A stretch of DNA of 64,000 bases, from NCBI GenBank assembly GCA_035048485.1, contig CM068583.1, forward strand, positions 29,257,841 to 29,321,840. Direction: 5' to 3'. Shown here in pieces: positions 24,877 through 36,998 of the stretch (positions are counted from its first letter, which is position 1; each line of letters begins with the position of its first letter). Source of the DNA: Pteria penguin. Lineage: Eukaryota > Mollusca > Bivalvia > Pterioida > Pteriidae. Below the pieces are notes generated by a model that was given only the letters and a program-made list of their open reading frames with translations, was not told the DNA's origin and made no database searches. A program made the position numbers and the translations under genes.

Positions 24877-24942
24877 TAATTTCTATTGAAACAGTTCGGC
24901 TCATACTTCACTGTAATGTCGAACTGTTTCAATAGAAGTTAG
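24877..24942. mobile_element. Short foldback element
   Basis: Arms of 22 bp around TTCTATTGAAACAGTTCG and CGAACTGTTTCAATAGAAGT flank a 21-base loop. GGAGAC occurs just outside both ends, a possible target duplication with minor mismatch around it. Confidence 0.6.
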
Positions 24943-25517
24943 TTGGAGACAACCCAGGGTTCTCATTTCGAGCCGGCGACCGGCGATTTCCCACCTGCTT
25001 CTTTTGGCAAAATCGCAGCCTACTTTCTATAGTAAAGTCAAAAAAAGTTGTACTATATCATGGATTTACTTTAATGAAACACAGATGCCACGGTAGGAGT
25101 TTCAGCCGAAATTACAACACACGTCACTGGGCCCCCATGTCACGAACCTTATTTACGTTTAATCCCGATCCCGCACTGTAACACATGTGTGTTTTAAAAA
25201 CGAAAGTAGAAATAATAATAATGAAGAAAATAATAGGATACTTTGCCAAGCGACCAAGGCTTTGTAGGTCAGATTATGTGTCTTACTTGTTGAAAGATGC
25301 ATCTAGTTAAATTAATTACTGTTATACAACTAATACAGGTTGACTTTAATTTAAATTAATTACTGTTATAAAATGCTCAACATAAATAGCCAGACAAAGA
25401 GTGTGAGAGCGGGGGGAGGGTGGACCCCCTAGCAGGGCTCGTGCCTTAGGCGCTCGCATATGTCGCCTCCTACTTTCTTTAAATTCACCTGCTACTTCTA
25501 AACTTATTGAGAACCTT

Positions 25518-25889
25518 GACAACCTCTCATTTTAGAGGCAATCACTCAAATGCGTAACAATCTCTGTTTACAGGAATTAATTTCAAGTACTAAAAAATGA
25601 ACTTTTGGAAATTTATGATCTGCAGTTCCAAAAGCACATGTTTATATATACGACATACCTAATAGAGTTTACAAATCAAGGTGATGTTTTTAATCCACCA
25701 TTTTGGCCCGAGTTAATAGCTGCAAATTTTGTGCAGCTATTAACTCCAAAGATGGTAATTTTGATTTGAAGTCAAAATTCTGAAACTTTAACTTCTTAGT
25801 ACTTGTTTCTTTGCGTCTGCATGTTCCTTGAAATTACTGAAAACAGAGATTGTTACTCATTTGAGTAATCTCTCAAATGAGAGGTTGTC
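25518..25889. mobile_element. Inverted-repeat (MITE-like) element with a nested palindrome
   Basis: The ends GACAACCTCTCATTT pair across 372 bp, continuing through ACTCAAATG.GTAACAATCTC and TGAAATTA-type bases for about 65 bp of imperfect arm. In the middle, 25711-25748 forms a second stem (GAGTTAATAGCTGCA against TGCAGCTATTAACTC). No coding potential. Confidence 0.65.
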
Positions 25890-26475
25890 CTCAACCTGCT
25901 TAATGTCACTCTCTGCATTCTCCTAAATGACTAAAACTGAATAATCCTGCTTAATTTTGCCTTGAAGCAGGATACATTTCATGTGAGGTTAAACAACCGA
26001 CAAACAACAAATGGCTTTACTCCTGACAAGTAATGTTGCAGACCTAAAGCCTGAAATTGAATGAAACTTCCATGATTGCCTATCAAATAAGCTGTTTTTG
26101 AGGCATACATGTACAAAAATTATTAATCTTACCCTTATATTCTCAGTTGAATATCAAAATTATGTTGTTAACTTGGATACTGGTCAATATGTCCATAAAT
26201 GGACAGTTTGGTCAAGTTGTACTTCACTAGACTTCTTATCTCATGACCCTGGGGTTTGATTTTGACTGTTAATTCCTATATTTCTGTGGTATTATTGTCC
26301 ACTGACCTATCTATCCTATGGATCAGACAATATATACCACGGCTCCATATCATGATATAAGATCTTTTGCCACTTTGAGTAAATCTGTTTCACCAGCCAG
26401 GTGCCACCACCAAATAAGTAGGATAATATTGGTGTGGCTTTCAACAGTAACAAAACAAAATAATACTCCCAAATG

Positions 26476-26788
26476 GTAATTACAAGAATCTTGTAAAACA
26501 CAGAATTTTCTCAAACTTTTAACTCAATATAGATTAATTCATGTTAACGCATTCAAGATACAAACAAGATTAAAAGTGGTCTTATGTTTCTTCGTTTTGC
26601 ATCATGAAGACTGTTACACTTTACTTTCGCTTTATATGTCAACATTGCCCATAGACGAAGCACTACGTTGTGTAGTTAAAATCTGTGACACCTCAATAGA
26701 ATCAGAGGAAAATCAGCAAGAAACAATTTTGAACACAGTGTTATCACATAGTACATGTAAATCATGTAATGCTCCTGACCATTTCTAG
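26476..26788 (+). other. Unassigned open frame, possible exon upstream of the SH3 gene
   Basis: About 103 codons open from after TAA 26473-26475 to TAG 26786-26788, with ordinary-looking composition (…TRLKVVLCFFVLHHEDCYTL…, ending CKSCNAPDHF). There is no clear ATG near its start, and the acceptor candidates (TTACAAG, AACACAG) are weak. It does not join in frame to the exon at 27215. It could be a terminal exon of another plus-strand transcript, a decayed element or chance. Confidence 0.2.
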
Positions 26789-27232
26789 CCGACAGCAGAG
26801 GGAAAGGCAAATCTGAGAGCGCTCTCTGGTAAAGAGTGTAATATGTATAGATAGTTTTATTGCGGATACTTGCAGTCACACGTCATATCCTTCATAAAAG
26901 TCAAAAGAATATGCAAAAATGATTTTCAGAAAATGGTGATTATAGGCAGTTTGGTTTCTGGTGTTCACTCTACAGGTCTGCTAATGTATATGTATGGTGT
27001 TCGAGCAAAATACACCAACTAGATCATACAATAGCATTATTGTTGAAATCCAATGGTATATGTGTGTATTACAACAATAACCTATAATGAAGATAGAGTT
27101 TTGTGAAAGGCATTTATATCTAGGGAAAATATGCTGCTTGTGAGATTACTTGTAAATTATGCATTATTTTGTCTGCTTTAAAATTAGTTTAATACATATT
27201 TTGTGTTATTTCAGAAAGTACACAAGATCAGA

Positions 27233-27383
27233 ATGCAAGTAAAGAGGGGTGGGGGTAGAGGTGTTCTAGCCATGCGTGATTGGAGATTTCCTCTGCGAAG
27301 ACCTAAAGCTTTACAGGTTGAGACTAGTAGTATATACTGTGATTTTGATTCCATTAAATCTCCAGAAATCAAATACAGTGGAT
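27233..27383 (+). CDS. SH3/zinc-finger gene, first coding exon
   Basis: The exon starts at 27215 after TTATTTCAG; ATG at 27233. It reads MQVKRGGGRGVLAMRD, then the basic FPLRRPKAL segment, and ends IKYSG plus one base before GTAAGT. The upstream in-frame codons of this exon (KVHKIR) are also open, so coding could begin in an earlier exon. Confidence 0.65.
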
Positions 27384-30300
27384 GTAAGTTGAAAACGTGT
27401 GTTGATTACTAAATGTTATTATTTATTGTTAGAAATGTACCATAAGGACTTGCTTTTTATTACAGTAGGACATTCAATAACAAATATCAATAACAAAAAG
27501 AAAGAAATAAAGAAACAAAAACCACAAGAAAGAAAAAAAAAAGCGAAACAAAAACAAACATCCCTTTTATAGAAATGTAGTACTGACATGCATGTAGGTA
27601 TTCACTTAACTACAACTGGCTAGTAAGCTCTACAAAGCAAGTCCTGCTAGTTTAAGTATTCACTTTTCATCTAGGTGAAAATAAAATTTCAAATGAATTG
27701 GTTGAGAATATTTGTCACCTACTGAGTGCAATTCAACATTGGAATATAGCAAATTTTTGATGTTATACATAGTGTTAAAGTTCAGTCTTGTAACAGTTTA
27801 TCTGAAATCTAAGTATCTGATATTCAAGTTGTTGGTAAAAATTTTGTATGTACATAATCTTACAGCTTGGGCAGACTGTGCTTCAGAGAATGCTGGTGAA
27901 TTCACTCCTGGGCAATCATTACTGGTGAAATACAGTTACGTCGCTAATGCTAACAGTCCTCTAGGGCAGCCAGAATTATCCATCAAGCAAAAACAGGATG
28001 TAATTTTCTTGTCTTACTGCAGCGAGAATCTATTGTGGTCTAAAGTGAGGAGTGATGATGGAGAGGGTTATGTTCCCTCAAACTACATCATGGTAAGTAT
28101 TCAGTATGGTATGGCAATGACATTATGGTTTATGCAATTTTAACCAGGGAATATATTTTTAATGTCTGAAATATTAATCCACGTAAAGTACAGTACAGTC
28201 CAGGTGGAACTTAATTTGCCCACTGGTCACAGTGGGCATTTTTAGAGTGGGCATTAAAAATGTCCACTGGACACAGTGGACATTCTTGTAAGAGTCAGTT
28301 AGAATTAACATACAGGTAAGTGGACAGCTTGATAGCTCAGGTAAATGTCCACTCCTAATGCCCACTGCAATTTCAGGTGGACTGCCCACTGTGGACAGTG
28401 AGCATTCAAAGTTCCACCCGGACTATAGTGTATTTGAAATAGGTGGCATTTTGTGAGTTTAATTATTGAGAAAAATAAATACTTATAGTTTCTGGTCTGC
28501 CACCAAAAGCGTTACATTTTGTCGATATTTATGATACAAATACTTAAAAATTATATTCATAGGCAATATATAAAAGTGTTCAACCTGTATTTTACCAAAG
28601 CTTGTGCAAGAAGAGAATTCCTCCCAAATAATTTTCCCATTATGCTGGTTATACCAAACTTGAACAAAACCTTTTGCCACAGAAAAATTAGGACAAAAAT
28701 GCTAAAAACTATGTGAAATCCTTAATACATCACCAAAAATTGATGGTCAATGAACAGCATATATACATAGCTTTGTATCTGTGAATTATTGTTGTTGTAA
28801 TAGTTCTATTCAATGTTTAACTCTTTGTATTATCATTTAGAGTTGTATTATGAAAATACACTTACTAGTGAGAAAATGTATTGATTGTGACAATGTCAGT
28901 CTTCTTACCAGTACCTTCCTCCTATTTTATTTCATGTAAGGGGCCTAATGACAGACAAACCCTATTTGTTTAAGGTGGCAGTATTATTGAGGAAAACTGT
29001 ATACAGCAGTAAACAATAGATAATGCTTAGACATATTAGCAGTGTTCTTGGATATATCATAACAAACTGTCAGACAATTTATTTGATATTGTAATTTCAG
29101 GCTCTTGAGGATGAAGTTACTAGCTTGCCGTGGCTGAAAAGTCCTGATATACCACAAGAAAAAGGTGAAATATGTTATTTTCTTGCACATATAACTGTGT
29201 TATTAGAAGTTTAGAACATTAATCTTGTATTGAAATACATGTACTTGTACTTCCTCCAAATGTTACACTGAATCAAGACACATTCAAATAAATCAGCGTC
29301 TGCATTTCTTTTAGTCTTAACTATGTTATGCTTTATTTCAAACATTAGTTTTGAATACAAATTTAAGTATGCATGAATTATGTATTATTTCTGTATATTA
29401 GAAATCTAACGCTTTGATTAGTGTTTATTCTGAGGAATCCTGTACAATTTATTTTTTCAAAAACATGTACTTGAAAGGGAACACAAATACAATTCATTTT
29501 TGTTCCTGTTTCACATATATCAACTTCCCATTATAAAAGTAATGATGTGGAAGTTAGATGTAGTATTAAAAATATATTTCTGGAGGTGGCCGTAAGTACT
29601 GCATGCACCATTGCTAGATATTACATAGAATTGATTGCACTTGTAACCTCTAATAGGCATTTTGATTATCTGATGCAATGATAAATTTGTAAACAAATTA
29701 CATGCTCCTTCAAGTCTGGATTCATACACCACGTACATGTTGTAATAGATGCCAGTATGAATATATAAAGAGGAAAATTAGGTAATGTAGGTTATGTGTA
29801 AAGTGCTAGATATTGCAAATGGAAGGAAAGACTGAATATTATGCAGAAAAATTTTCTCAATAAGTACCCTACCATTCATAATCTCTTTCTCGTGAAAAAA
29901 GTATGGGTGGATCCATAAGACCATAAAGTTTTGTTTAGAAATTTTTAAAAAGAATCAAGAACATTTTGACTTTTTACCAAAACCGTTTTACTTCTTACCA
30001 AAACGGGAAATTCATAGTCTGTTTTCTTCTGATGTATCAAATCAGATCTTCAAAAATTTGATCATTAGTGTATCTACCAAACTGATCAGTAGCGTAGTTT
30101 GACACAACCTGTTTCTTGTATCGGAAGTGTAGTTGTTTTTACGGCATTTTCCACAATGATGTGGCAATTTCAGTAAGTGTAAATATTTGTACTTCTCTGT
30201 CTAAGAGCATTGAACTGATTTTTTCAAATTTTATACCAGTAACACTTACATTTCAAACCGATATCTGTTATCGACAACATTTTTCAAAATTAATCACTCA

Positions 30301-31724
30301 CTCATCCCTTTGAGGCAGTTTACTGTAAAATGTATACTCACATGCATTTGGGGGTTATTATGCAAGTGTTTTACAAAAACTGACAGGGTATTGATCCTCC
30401 ATCATGACTTACCAATTGATCTGCAGACTCTGTATCAGTTTCATGCAAGGCGATTAAACAAAGTGACACTCATGAGTACTTGGAATTCCCCATGGGCACT
30501 GCTTTAACTTGTTTTAATCCCAGTAAGAGACACCAAATCTACAGTTATATATAGTATATATATCTATATACAATGTATAATGACATTTATTTTTGATAAA
30601 TATTTATCATTTCATGCCCCTGCATTACTTTTAATTGTAAGTCATTTACCTGTATGAAATTTTAAAGATATGCTACTAGAAAGCAGACACTACTAGTTTC
30701 AAGACTTTGAGAAATATGCATGCATAGATCTAGTTCTTGTTTGATAAAGTCTATGGCCTCCTTTGTGCTGGGATAGGGAAATCACCAGAATGACAAAGGT
30801 TCATAATACCTGGTCTTGGACATTACATATCTTTGACACAGGGATGTGAGTTCTCTGTCCCTGAAGGAAATGGTAATTAATCATTTTTGTCTCATCCTTT
30901 TATATAAATCTAGTAACACACAAAGCATATTAGTTATAAAATGCTGAGGGTATTTCCAAAATTTGTTTATGCCCCTGGATTGATAGATTGGGGGCATATT
31001 GTTTTTGTTCTGTCTGTTGTCAACTTAAACCTTGGCTATAACTTTTGAACCGTGAGTGATAGCGACTTCATAGTTGACATGCGTACTCAGCTAATGAAGC
31101 CCTTTCAGTTGACACCAAGGTTGATGACCTTTTGACCTTGACAAGGACCTTCACACTAAAAATTACTTTCAACTTTGGTGCCACCTGGGGCATTAAATTT
31201 TCACAAACCCAGCTTGTTTACACATTGAGACATCATTGTTCACTTATTGTGACATCAATGTTTATAATATAATGCATTGTTACGTCACCAGAGGTTCAAG
31301 ACAAATATTGAATGATATTAAACGATGGATAAACACTTGATCAATTCTGTTTATGGGAAAAGGTATTTAAATAACAAATATGGTGAAAAATCAATGAAAA
31401 ACACAACATAAAATATGTTCCTATTGAAACAAATTTGATTATATGTTAATTACAAGAGTATATATTACTATGCAATAATGACATACAAGTATACTTTTAA
31501 AACATGAATGTAGTATTTCATAATTAATGTAATGTTTAATATTGTGTTTGTTTACAGTGACATATAAACCTTATAAATCAGCCTATGCGCCTAAGGAAGA
31601 GAAGCCTTCGGAATCGTATCGCTGTGATATATGTTGTAAGGAATTTAATGGATCCCAACCATATAACATGCATATGAAGAGTAAAGCACATAAAGAAGAA
31701 GTAGAGGCACAGAGTTACTATTGA
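27233..31724 (+). CDS. SH3 plus U1-type zinc-finger protein, 202 residues, family not recognised
   Basis: Four coding exons: 27233-27383, 27866-28092, 29101-29164 and 31558-31724, total 609 bp with all phases consistent (GT/AG; donors T|GTAAGT, ATG|GTAAGT, G|GTGAAA). The start ATG 27233 lies 18 bases inside an exon that begins after TTATTTCAG at 27214, so a noncoding 5' exon is expected. Residues 1-50 are basic (KRGGGRG, RDWRFPLRRPKAL). An SH3 domain is at about 69-126 (KYSY..., ELSIKQKQDVIFL, LLWSKVR, GEGYVPSNYI). After a SLPWLK linker comes a zinc finger with C170, C173, H186, H192 (CX2CX12HX5H), the spacing of U1/matrin-type fingers that bind RNA or DNA. The pairing suggests an adaptor linking proline-rich partners to nucleic acid; that is inference only. 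The stop is TGA 31722-31724. Confidence 0.8.
27866..28092 (+). CDS. SH3-domain exon
   Basis: Acceptor TAATCTTACAG, donor ATCATG|GTAAGT, 227 bp. The whole SH3 fold appears in one exon, from KYSY to the canonical C-terminal GYVPSNYI. Confidence 0.85.
28197..28424. mobile_element. Foldback element with internal short palindromes, in an intron of the SH3 gene
   Basis: Ends AGTCCAGGTGGAACTT and AAGTTCCACCCGGACT are inverted repeats (one mismatch in 16). The interior is packed with alternating GTCCACTG/CAGTGGAC and GCCCACTG/CAGTGGGC modules, giving several nested hairpins. It lies between the SH3 exon and the linker exon. Confidence 0.75.
29101..29164 (+). CDS. SH3/zinc-finger gene linker exon (64 bp)
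   Basis: Reads ALEDEVTSLPWLKSPDIPQE then K and one base. Acceptor TGTAATTTCAG, donor AAAG|GTGAAA. Phases match both neighbours, which supports a very short exon. Confidence 0.75.
30965..31200. repeat. Dispersed repeat, GACCTTGACC-type, in the last intron of the SH3 gene
   Basis: Contains CCCCTGGATTG..GGGGGCAT, AACTTTTGAACCGTGAGTGA, AATGAAGCCCTTTCAGTTGA and GACCTTTTGACCTTGACAAG. The module order is like that of the repeat at 1240-1575, in the opposite orientation. Confidence 0.5.
31558..31724 (+). CDS. Zinc-finger terminal coding exon
   Basis: Acceptor TTTGTTTACAG. Encodes TYKPYKSAYAPKEEKPSESY then the finger YRCDICCKEFNGSQPYNMHM.KSKAH and a short tail ending QSYY. One U1-type C2H2 finger. 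Confidence 0.85.
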
Positions 31725-32882
31725 TAGAATTTGAAAATGTGGTCATTTCAGAATTAAATATTCAGGTATTTAAGGTTGCCGTCTTTTTTTCAGGGAATCG
31801 CATCTTGCAACTGTAGTTTTATACATTCCAAGAAAGGACTTATTGATGTTTCTTTTATTGACACTGTATTTGGATGTTTCTTGTACTTCTCTACATTGTA
31901 GACTAATGTAAAATTTAATTTCTTTGTTTTGTTGTAAAGGTGTAACATTGTGTGTGAAATGTTTATTTTTGTTGGTGACATCAATTAATAATGATAATTT
32001 TTAAACTGACTCCTAGAACATTTAGGTTTTGTAGACTTGAAGATAATCGTAGGAAGGCTCCACAAAGAAATGATATTTATATGGAATTTCTTTAAGGAAT
32101 ATAAAGTTAATTCAGAAACAAATCTTTCCAGTTATCATCAATCAGATTGTTTTATAATTTCTAAAAGAAAGTTACCAGACATTTCACCTCTGACTATTGC
32201 AGGAAGTAAGTTACTCATTCAAGATCTGTTTACAATATTAACATACTTTTCAAGAGACAGAAATTTGGAAAGACACCAGTGATTGAATAGATTTTAGTGT
32301 AGTAAGATGAATATATACTTATTTTAAATTTAAACTTTGATGCAGTAAAAGCAAAAGTATAATTAACCAGATTATTGCTGTTTTCTATTTTCAAAGGCTT
32401 TGAAAGGCTTTTATCTAACTATTTCCCTGTAGATGTCTTGTCATAAAGTTGAATTATGATGTCTTTAGTTTTAAAACATCTTATTCAAAACATAGTCTGA
32501 AGTCAGGGAAACACTAAATATGTCGTATACATCATACAAACATTCCTTGGTGTAGAGGAATCAGCATTGCTCAAAATTGTGGCATAACAATTAATCACAA
32601 TGTATTGAAAACAAACTCATTGTATTTGTTTGTTGGATCATATAATGAGATCTTTTCTAATATTTACTAGTATATATATATATATTTTGCTGTTATATGT
32701 CCACTGTTTTTTAATCTTAAGTACTTTTGGTTAGAATTGATTGAAATTATGAAATAAATATCTCGAAAGCAATGTCTTTTTAGATGTATATGATAATCTG
32801 AAATACATATCAGTGGTGCTGTAAGTTTGATATGATGCATAGATTATAAATTTATGATTGTTCTACATAAAAAGCTGTCTCC

Positions 32883-32904
32883 ATATATATATATATATAT
32901 ATAT
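32883..32904. repeat. (AT)n microsatellite
   Basis: Eleven AT units downstream of the SH3/zinc-finger gene. Confidence 0.9.
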
Positions 32905-34529
32905 TTAATCAACGTATATATAAAAAGATGTTGGCACATCTATAAAATATCCAGTATACTAATCAATCATGTCATTTCCAAATGTTAACAGTCTGTATTT
33001 TGAGGTACAAGTTTTTATATACATGTACATGTATTTCTCTTTATGTTGAAATTTTGAAAATCTATATATACATGATTTCTCACTGCCAATGACATTTATG
33101 TAACATGTAATGCAACCTGAAAGTTTATAGTTGAATCATGAAATGTAATCATTCTTCCTTTGTTTTTTATTTCACTCTGTAACTTTACATGTGTTAGTGT
33201 TGTAATTTTGATGTTTATTACTTCACAGTGTAATTTTATACGTGTAAGTGATGTAATATTGACAAAATATTGAAAAATTTGTTACTATTCATCAGATATG
33301 TCTCTATGAAATATAGTTTGATTGAATTACAAATTTCCTTAACAGGGTTTTTATTTATGCTATATATACTCTGTTTAAGAATTTATCAGTTTAATGAATT
33401 TATATAGTTTTATAAATTTATGTTCTGAGTTACAAATTTGCATATACAAGAAAGCCAATATTACAAGTTAAAGGGGAACAGGGATCTTCCGGATTTTTTT
33501 CTCATTCATTTTGATAAGTAGATTGATAGTAAATTTTTACATTTACTGACATTATTTTTTATTTTTATCTAATTGAAACAAAGGTATATATAAAGTATGA
33601 GACCTTGAGCAAAACTTATTCACTAGTAGTAGTTGTTTTATTTATGGTATGATTTATTTGACTATTGTTTATAATTTCATAAAGATATTTGTATGTAGTA
33701 AGAAGTTTTTCTGAGAAAATAATACATAAATAAAATTAATGGTACAAGTAGAATAAACGATCAATTTCCAAAATCATTACTTTTTCTTTCAATTTTATGA
33801 ATTAGATTTTCTACCCTAAAATGAATCTTACTGAAGTTTTATAATAATTTTTGTACAATGCATAAAACTCGAATAATGTTCCAATACAGTTGTAATCCAA
33901 ATTCATCATGTGCATAGTACAAAGATAAGTATTGAATGTATAGGATTCCACATTAATCTGAATGTTATTAGATCTATTGCATATTTATCATGTAATTTAG
34001 ATTAATATTCATGTAATTTAGATTAATATTCATTGGTATGTACCTTTAAAAGTGTGGAATTTAGGAAAATCAGGAAATTACCTTTAATTACTCAGTGTTT
34101 TGTATTTCATTAAGTTACAGAACGAATATATAAACGGTTAACCTATTACACTCTATTTTCCTATATCCTTAAGACTTTTACCAAGCCATGAGTGGGTAAT
34201 GGCTGTGAAGTAAATACAGGATGTACTGGTGGTACATCCAGGGGTATTCTGACTCCAGTTAATACCCAGTATAGAACCCTTTCCTTTAATGATTTAGTTT
34301 TTATGGTATAAATGTGATGCATGTATGAATCAAATTGTAATGTGTTCATTGTATTTCAGTGATTTGATTATGATAGTTGATTGTTGTCATTCAGCATGCA
34401 TCTGAAATGGGTCTTAGTGTGTGTGTGTTTTATGTAAAAGTGTTTTGCATACATTAAGTATTCTTTGATTCTATTTAACTGAAAATGGTCTGTTTGTGAA
34501 ACACTGATGCCCCAAGATGCTAGCCAATT

Positions 34530-34735
34530 TTAAGAATTTCGAAAAGTAGATTGATACTGACTCAAGGGCATAAGTTAAAAGTTTTGATTTTAACAGTAAG
34601 TATTTTCACTAGGAATACACATATGTAGTATCAGAGCACTGTCTTTTACTAAGAACCAATACTAAAGAAGTTTCTTGCCACAGATAGACACAGAGACCAT
34701 ATCTATATGCCTCCAAACTTTTGATTTCTGGAACA
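34530..34735. repeat. Dispersed repeat fragment
   Basis: TTCTTGCCACAGATAGACAC, GAGACCATATCTATATGCC and CCAAAC recall the end of the repeat at 1240-1575 (TTTGCCACAGACAGACAGAC…GAGACC…ATGCCCCCAAA). Left boundary uncertain. Confidence 0.35.
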
Positions 34736-35350
34736 TAAATGTAAGATACCGTATATCAGGTTATTTTGGCGTCGGAAGAGTTTGGCGGATTTGCTCTGAA
34801 ATGGGCATTGGAAAATTTGGTGCATCTAAAATTGGCAGGTTTCCAAATATATAATACATCAGATGTACTAGTATATCTGTATTGCATTTACATCATTAGT
34901 TTACACAATTTGTACATAGATGTATGTACCAAGATGCTGAAATATCACTGAACTAGACTGTAAACTATAGGTATTTCAGTGTTGTTCTGAACATTTGCTG
35001 AATTTATTCAATACAAACTTGGCATTGTGTGATTACGGGGATCAAATTATACATTGATTTTACAGTTAGAAATCTTGGCGCTTTTTAATTTGGCGAATTC
35101 TTTTCATCCATCAAAAAACCCCAAATTTCCATCGCCCAAAAATTACCCGATATACAGCAACCTCTTCTGTTGTCTTTTCATTTATTGATGTAATTCAGTC
35201 TTTCTATTTTTTCTCTTTATTTTGCTTTTTTTATTGTCAGTCTATGGTAAAATTATTTTTCGATATTATTGACAATATGTATTTTAATTCAAATTGTGTT
35301 GTAAATTTGATTTTTCACTTGTTGTTTCATTGTAGCTGTTGTCTTTGAGG

Positions 35351-35356
35351 AATAAA
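35351..35356 (+). terminator. Candidate polyadenylation signal of the SH3/zinc-finger gene
   Basis: AATAAA followed within 25 bases by a TG-rich stretch (AAGTGGTTC). It would imply a 3.6-kb 3' UTR; nearer AATAAA sites such as that at about 32753 are alternatives. Confidence 0.35.
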
Positions 35357-36344
35357 GTTTTGAATGCACAAGTGGTTCAGAGATGCAAGTGCATGTACTG
35401 GTAATAAAGTACAATCAAGCTATATTTGCTATTATTAGACCCCCACAGTAAAACTAGAGAGGACTAGATGTTTCCACTCTGTCTGTCTGTCCATCTGCCT
35501 GAGATACTTTGAATTTCCAAGCTATTTTGCAAACATCAAATTATTGACTTGAAATTTGGTATGATGCTCTTTGTATCAGAAACTTACAAATCAAGTTTGA
35601 GTTCAGTCATGATTGACATATTTTTTGAAGAGTTATGGACCTTGTACTCAAGAAAAATGGTAGGGAGCATGTATTGCTTCAGCAATACTCATTATGCTGA
35701 TTGATTATGTAGAAACGTAGCAGTCAACATGGAACAATCTATTTGCAGAGGTTTCCATATCATTTGAAAAGAGAAACTTACTTAGATTCCAAACTGAGAA
35801 CACGCATCAACAGACAACATAACTTGTGCTTCCACATGAAATCAAACCATGCTAAATGTTTAAATGAGTCGCCCAATTTAGAATACAAAACTAAATGAGT
35901 TGCACTAATGCTATTGTAAATGAAATGAATCATATTTTAGAAATTAGATACCAAAAAAATTAGGATTTTCTGGCAACTGTTTCAAGAAAGACATTGTTTT
36001 ATGTAAATGTCTGATGGTTGACAGTCCCAAGACTAAAAAGAAAAACAAATAGATACTGTATTCCACTCGTACTTAGCTTAGCCATTATGAGTATGACGTA
36101 AGTGATTGTTGCATAGTGCACAATTAAGTTAATTTACAGAGCGACTAATATGTAAAATTTTAATAAGTCAGTATCTCCCTCAATGCTGTTAACATGGCAA
36201 AAAAAAAAAAATAACTTTCTAATAATTCTCTTACATTTACCAATACAGGTCTCTTAGCATGACATTATTGGATGGAGGCAACAAGACACAGCTAATTGTG
36301 GAGATACTGTAATATATTCTATAGAGTTTTCAGCATTATCATTT

Positions 36345-36445
36345 GTCCGAGATTCTCCGCCCGTCTCCCACTTTTGATATCGGCGGTTTGCCTCTTCCAC
36401 AAATCGCCGATATCAAAAGTGGGAGAAGGGCAGGCAATCTCGGAC
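36345..36445. mobile_element. Foldback element (GTCCGAGATT ends)
   Basis: Arms begin GTCCGAGATT and contain TCTCCCACTTTTGATATCGG on the left and its complement on the right, with an eight-base patch of mismatch. The loop is about 17 bases. Its arm sequence is unrelated to the AATCTKATTAAAAC group. No clean target duplication was found. Confidence 0.75.
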
Positions 36446-36559
36446 TACACTATCATGGACATCTGGTATATCAAGGCATTCATACAAAGCATTGAAGACA
36501 TTCACGTAAAATAAAACGCAATCTATACCACACAATAAATATTCATTTACATAAAGACC

Positions 36560-36902
36560 TCACGGGGCAGGGAGGGGGGGGGGGGGTTACATGTAACTTG
36601 CAATGATTTTGGGTACGGACGTGCTGCTGGAGTCGCTGGCACCTACCCATTCATATATTGAGCGAAGTGTAAACATACCCATTCATATACTGACCATAAT
36701 GAAAAGCATATCCATTCTAGTGCAAAAATATCTTCTCTTGCAATCTCCACCTGCGTTTTACCTATTCATACATTTTGTAATTTGAAAGATACCCATTGAT
36801 ATATATTTGAAGGGAAAATGACGCCCATTAATATATTGGGTGACATTAAGATTATACCCCATTCCAGCCACACCTTTATATAGGAAGTAACCCCCCCCCC
36901 CC
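36560..36902. repeat. Degenerate short repeat (ACCCATTCATATA) between poly-G and poly-C tracts
   Basis: CCCATTCATATA-like words recur irregularly (about six times between 36640 and 36860), bounded by a G-rich run at about 36570-36586 and a C-rich run at about 36890-36903. Noncoding. Confidence 0.55.
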
Positions 36903-36998
36903 CTCCTCTTCTCGTGGAAGACCTACAGTCGATATACATATATGTTGGAATATCGCCACCTACATTAGAGATTTACAAGCTTGGTAAACATCAAAGTT

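Larger units (their letters stand above)
22641..26475. other. Intergenic stretch, repeats only
   Basis: Contains a dispersed repeat at 22882-23105 (shared with 55712-55865), a small palindrome at 24877-24942, a C-rich segment at 24240-24360, and a long inverted-repeat element at 25518-25889. No exon recognised. The open frames at 22794-23069 and 23624-23944 (minus) show no family features. Confidence 0.4.
31725..36340. other. Long AT-rich 3' UTR / downstream region
   Basis: No exon recognised. Several AATAAA sites occur; the best-looking polyadenylation signal is GAGGAATAAAG at 35351-35356. Other content: (AT)n at 32883-32904, part of a dispersed repeat at 34530-34735 ending in GCCACAGA..CAGAGACCATA, and a CTGTCTGTCTGTCC-containing repeat-like segment at about 35440-35665. 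Confidence 0.45.

Noticed and set aside
26789..26828. 40-bp candidate exon (TTTCTAG acceptor, CTCTG|GTAAAG donor)
   Set aside because: To join the exon at 27215 in its frame it would have to be read through a TGA, so the phase does not fit.
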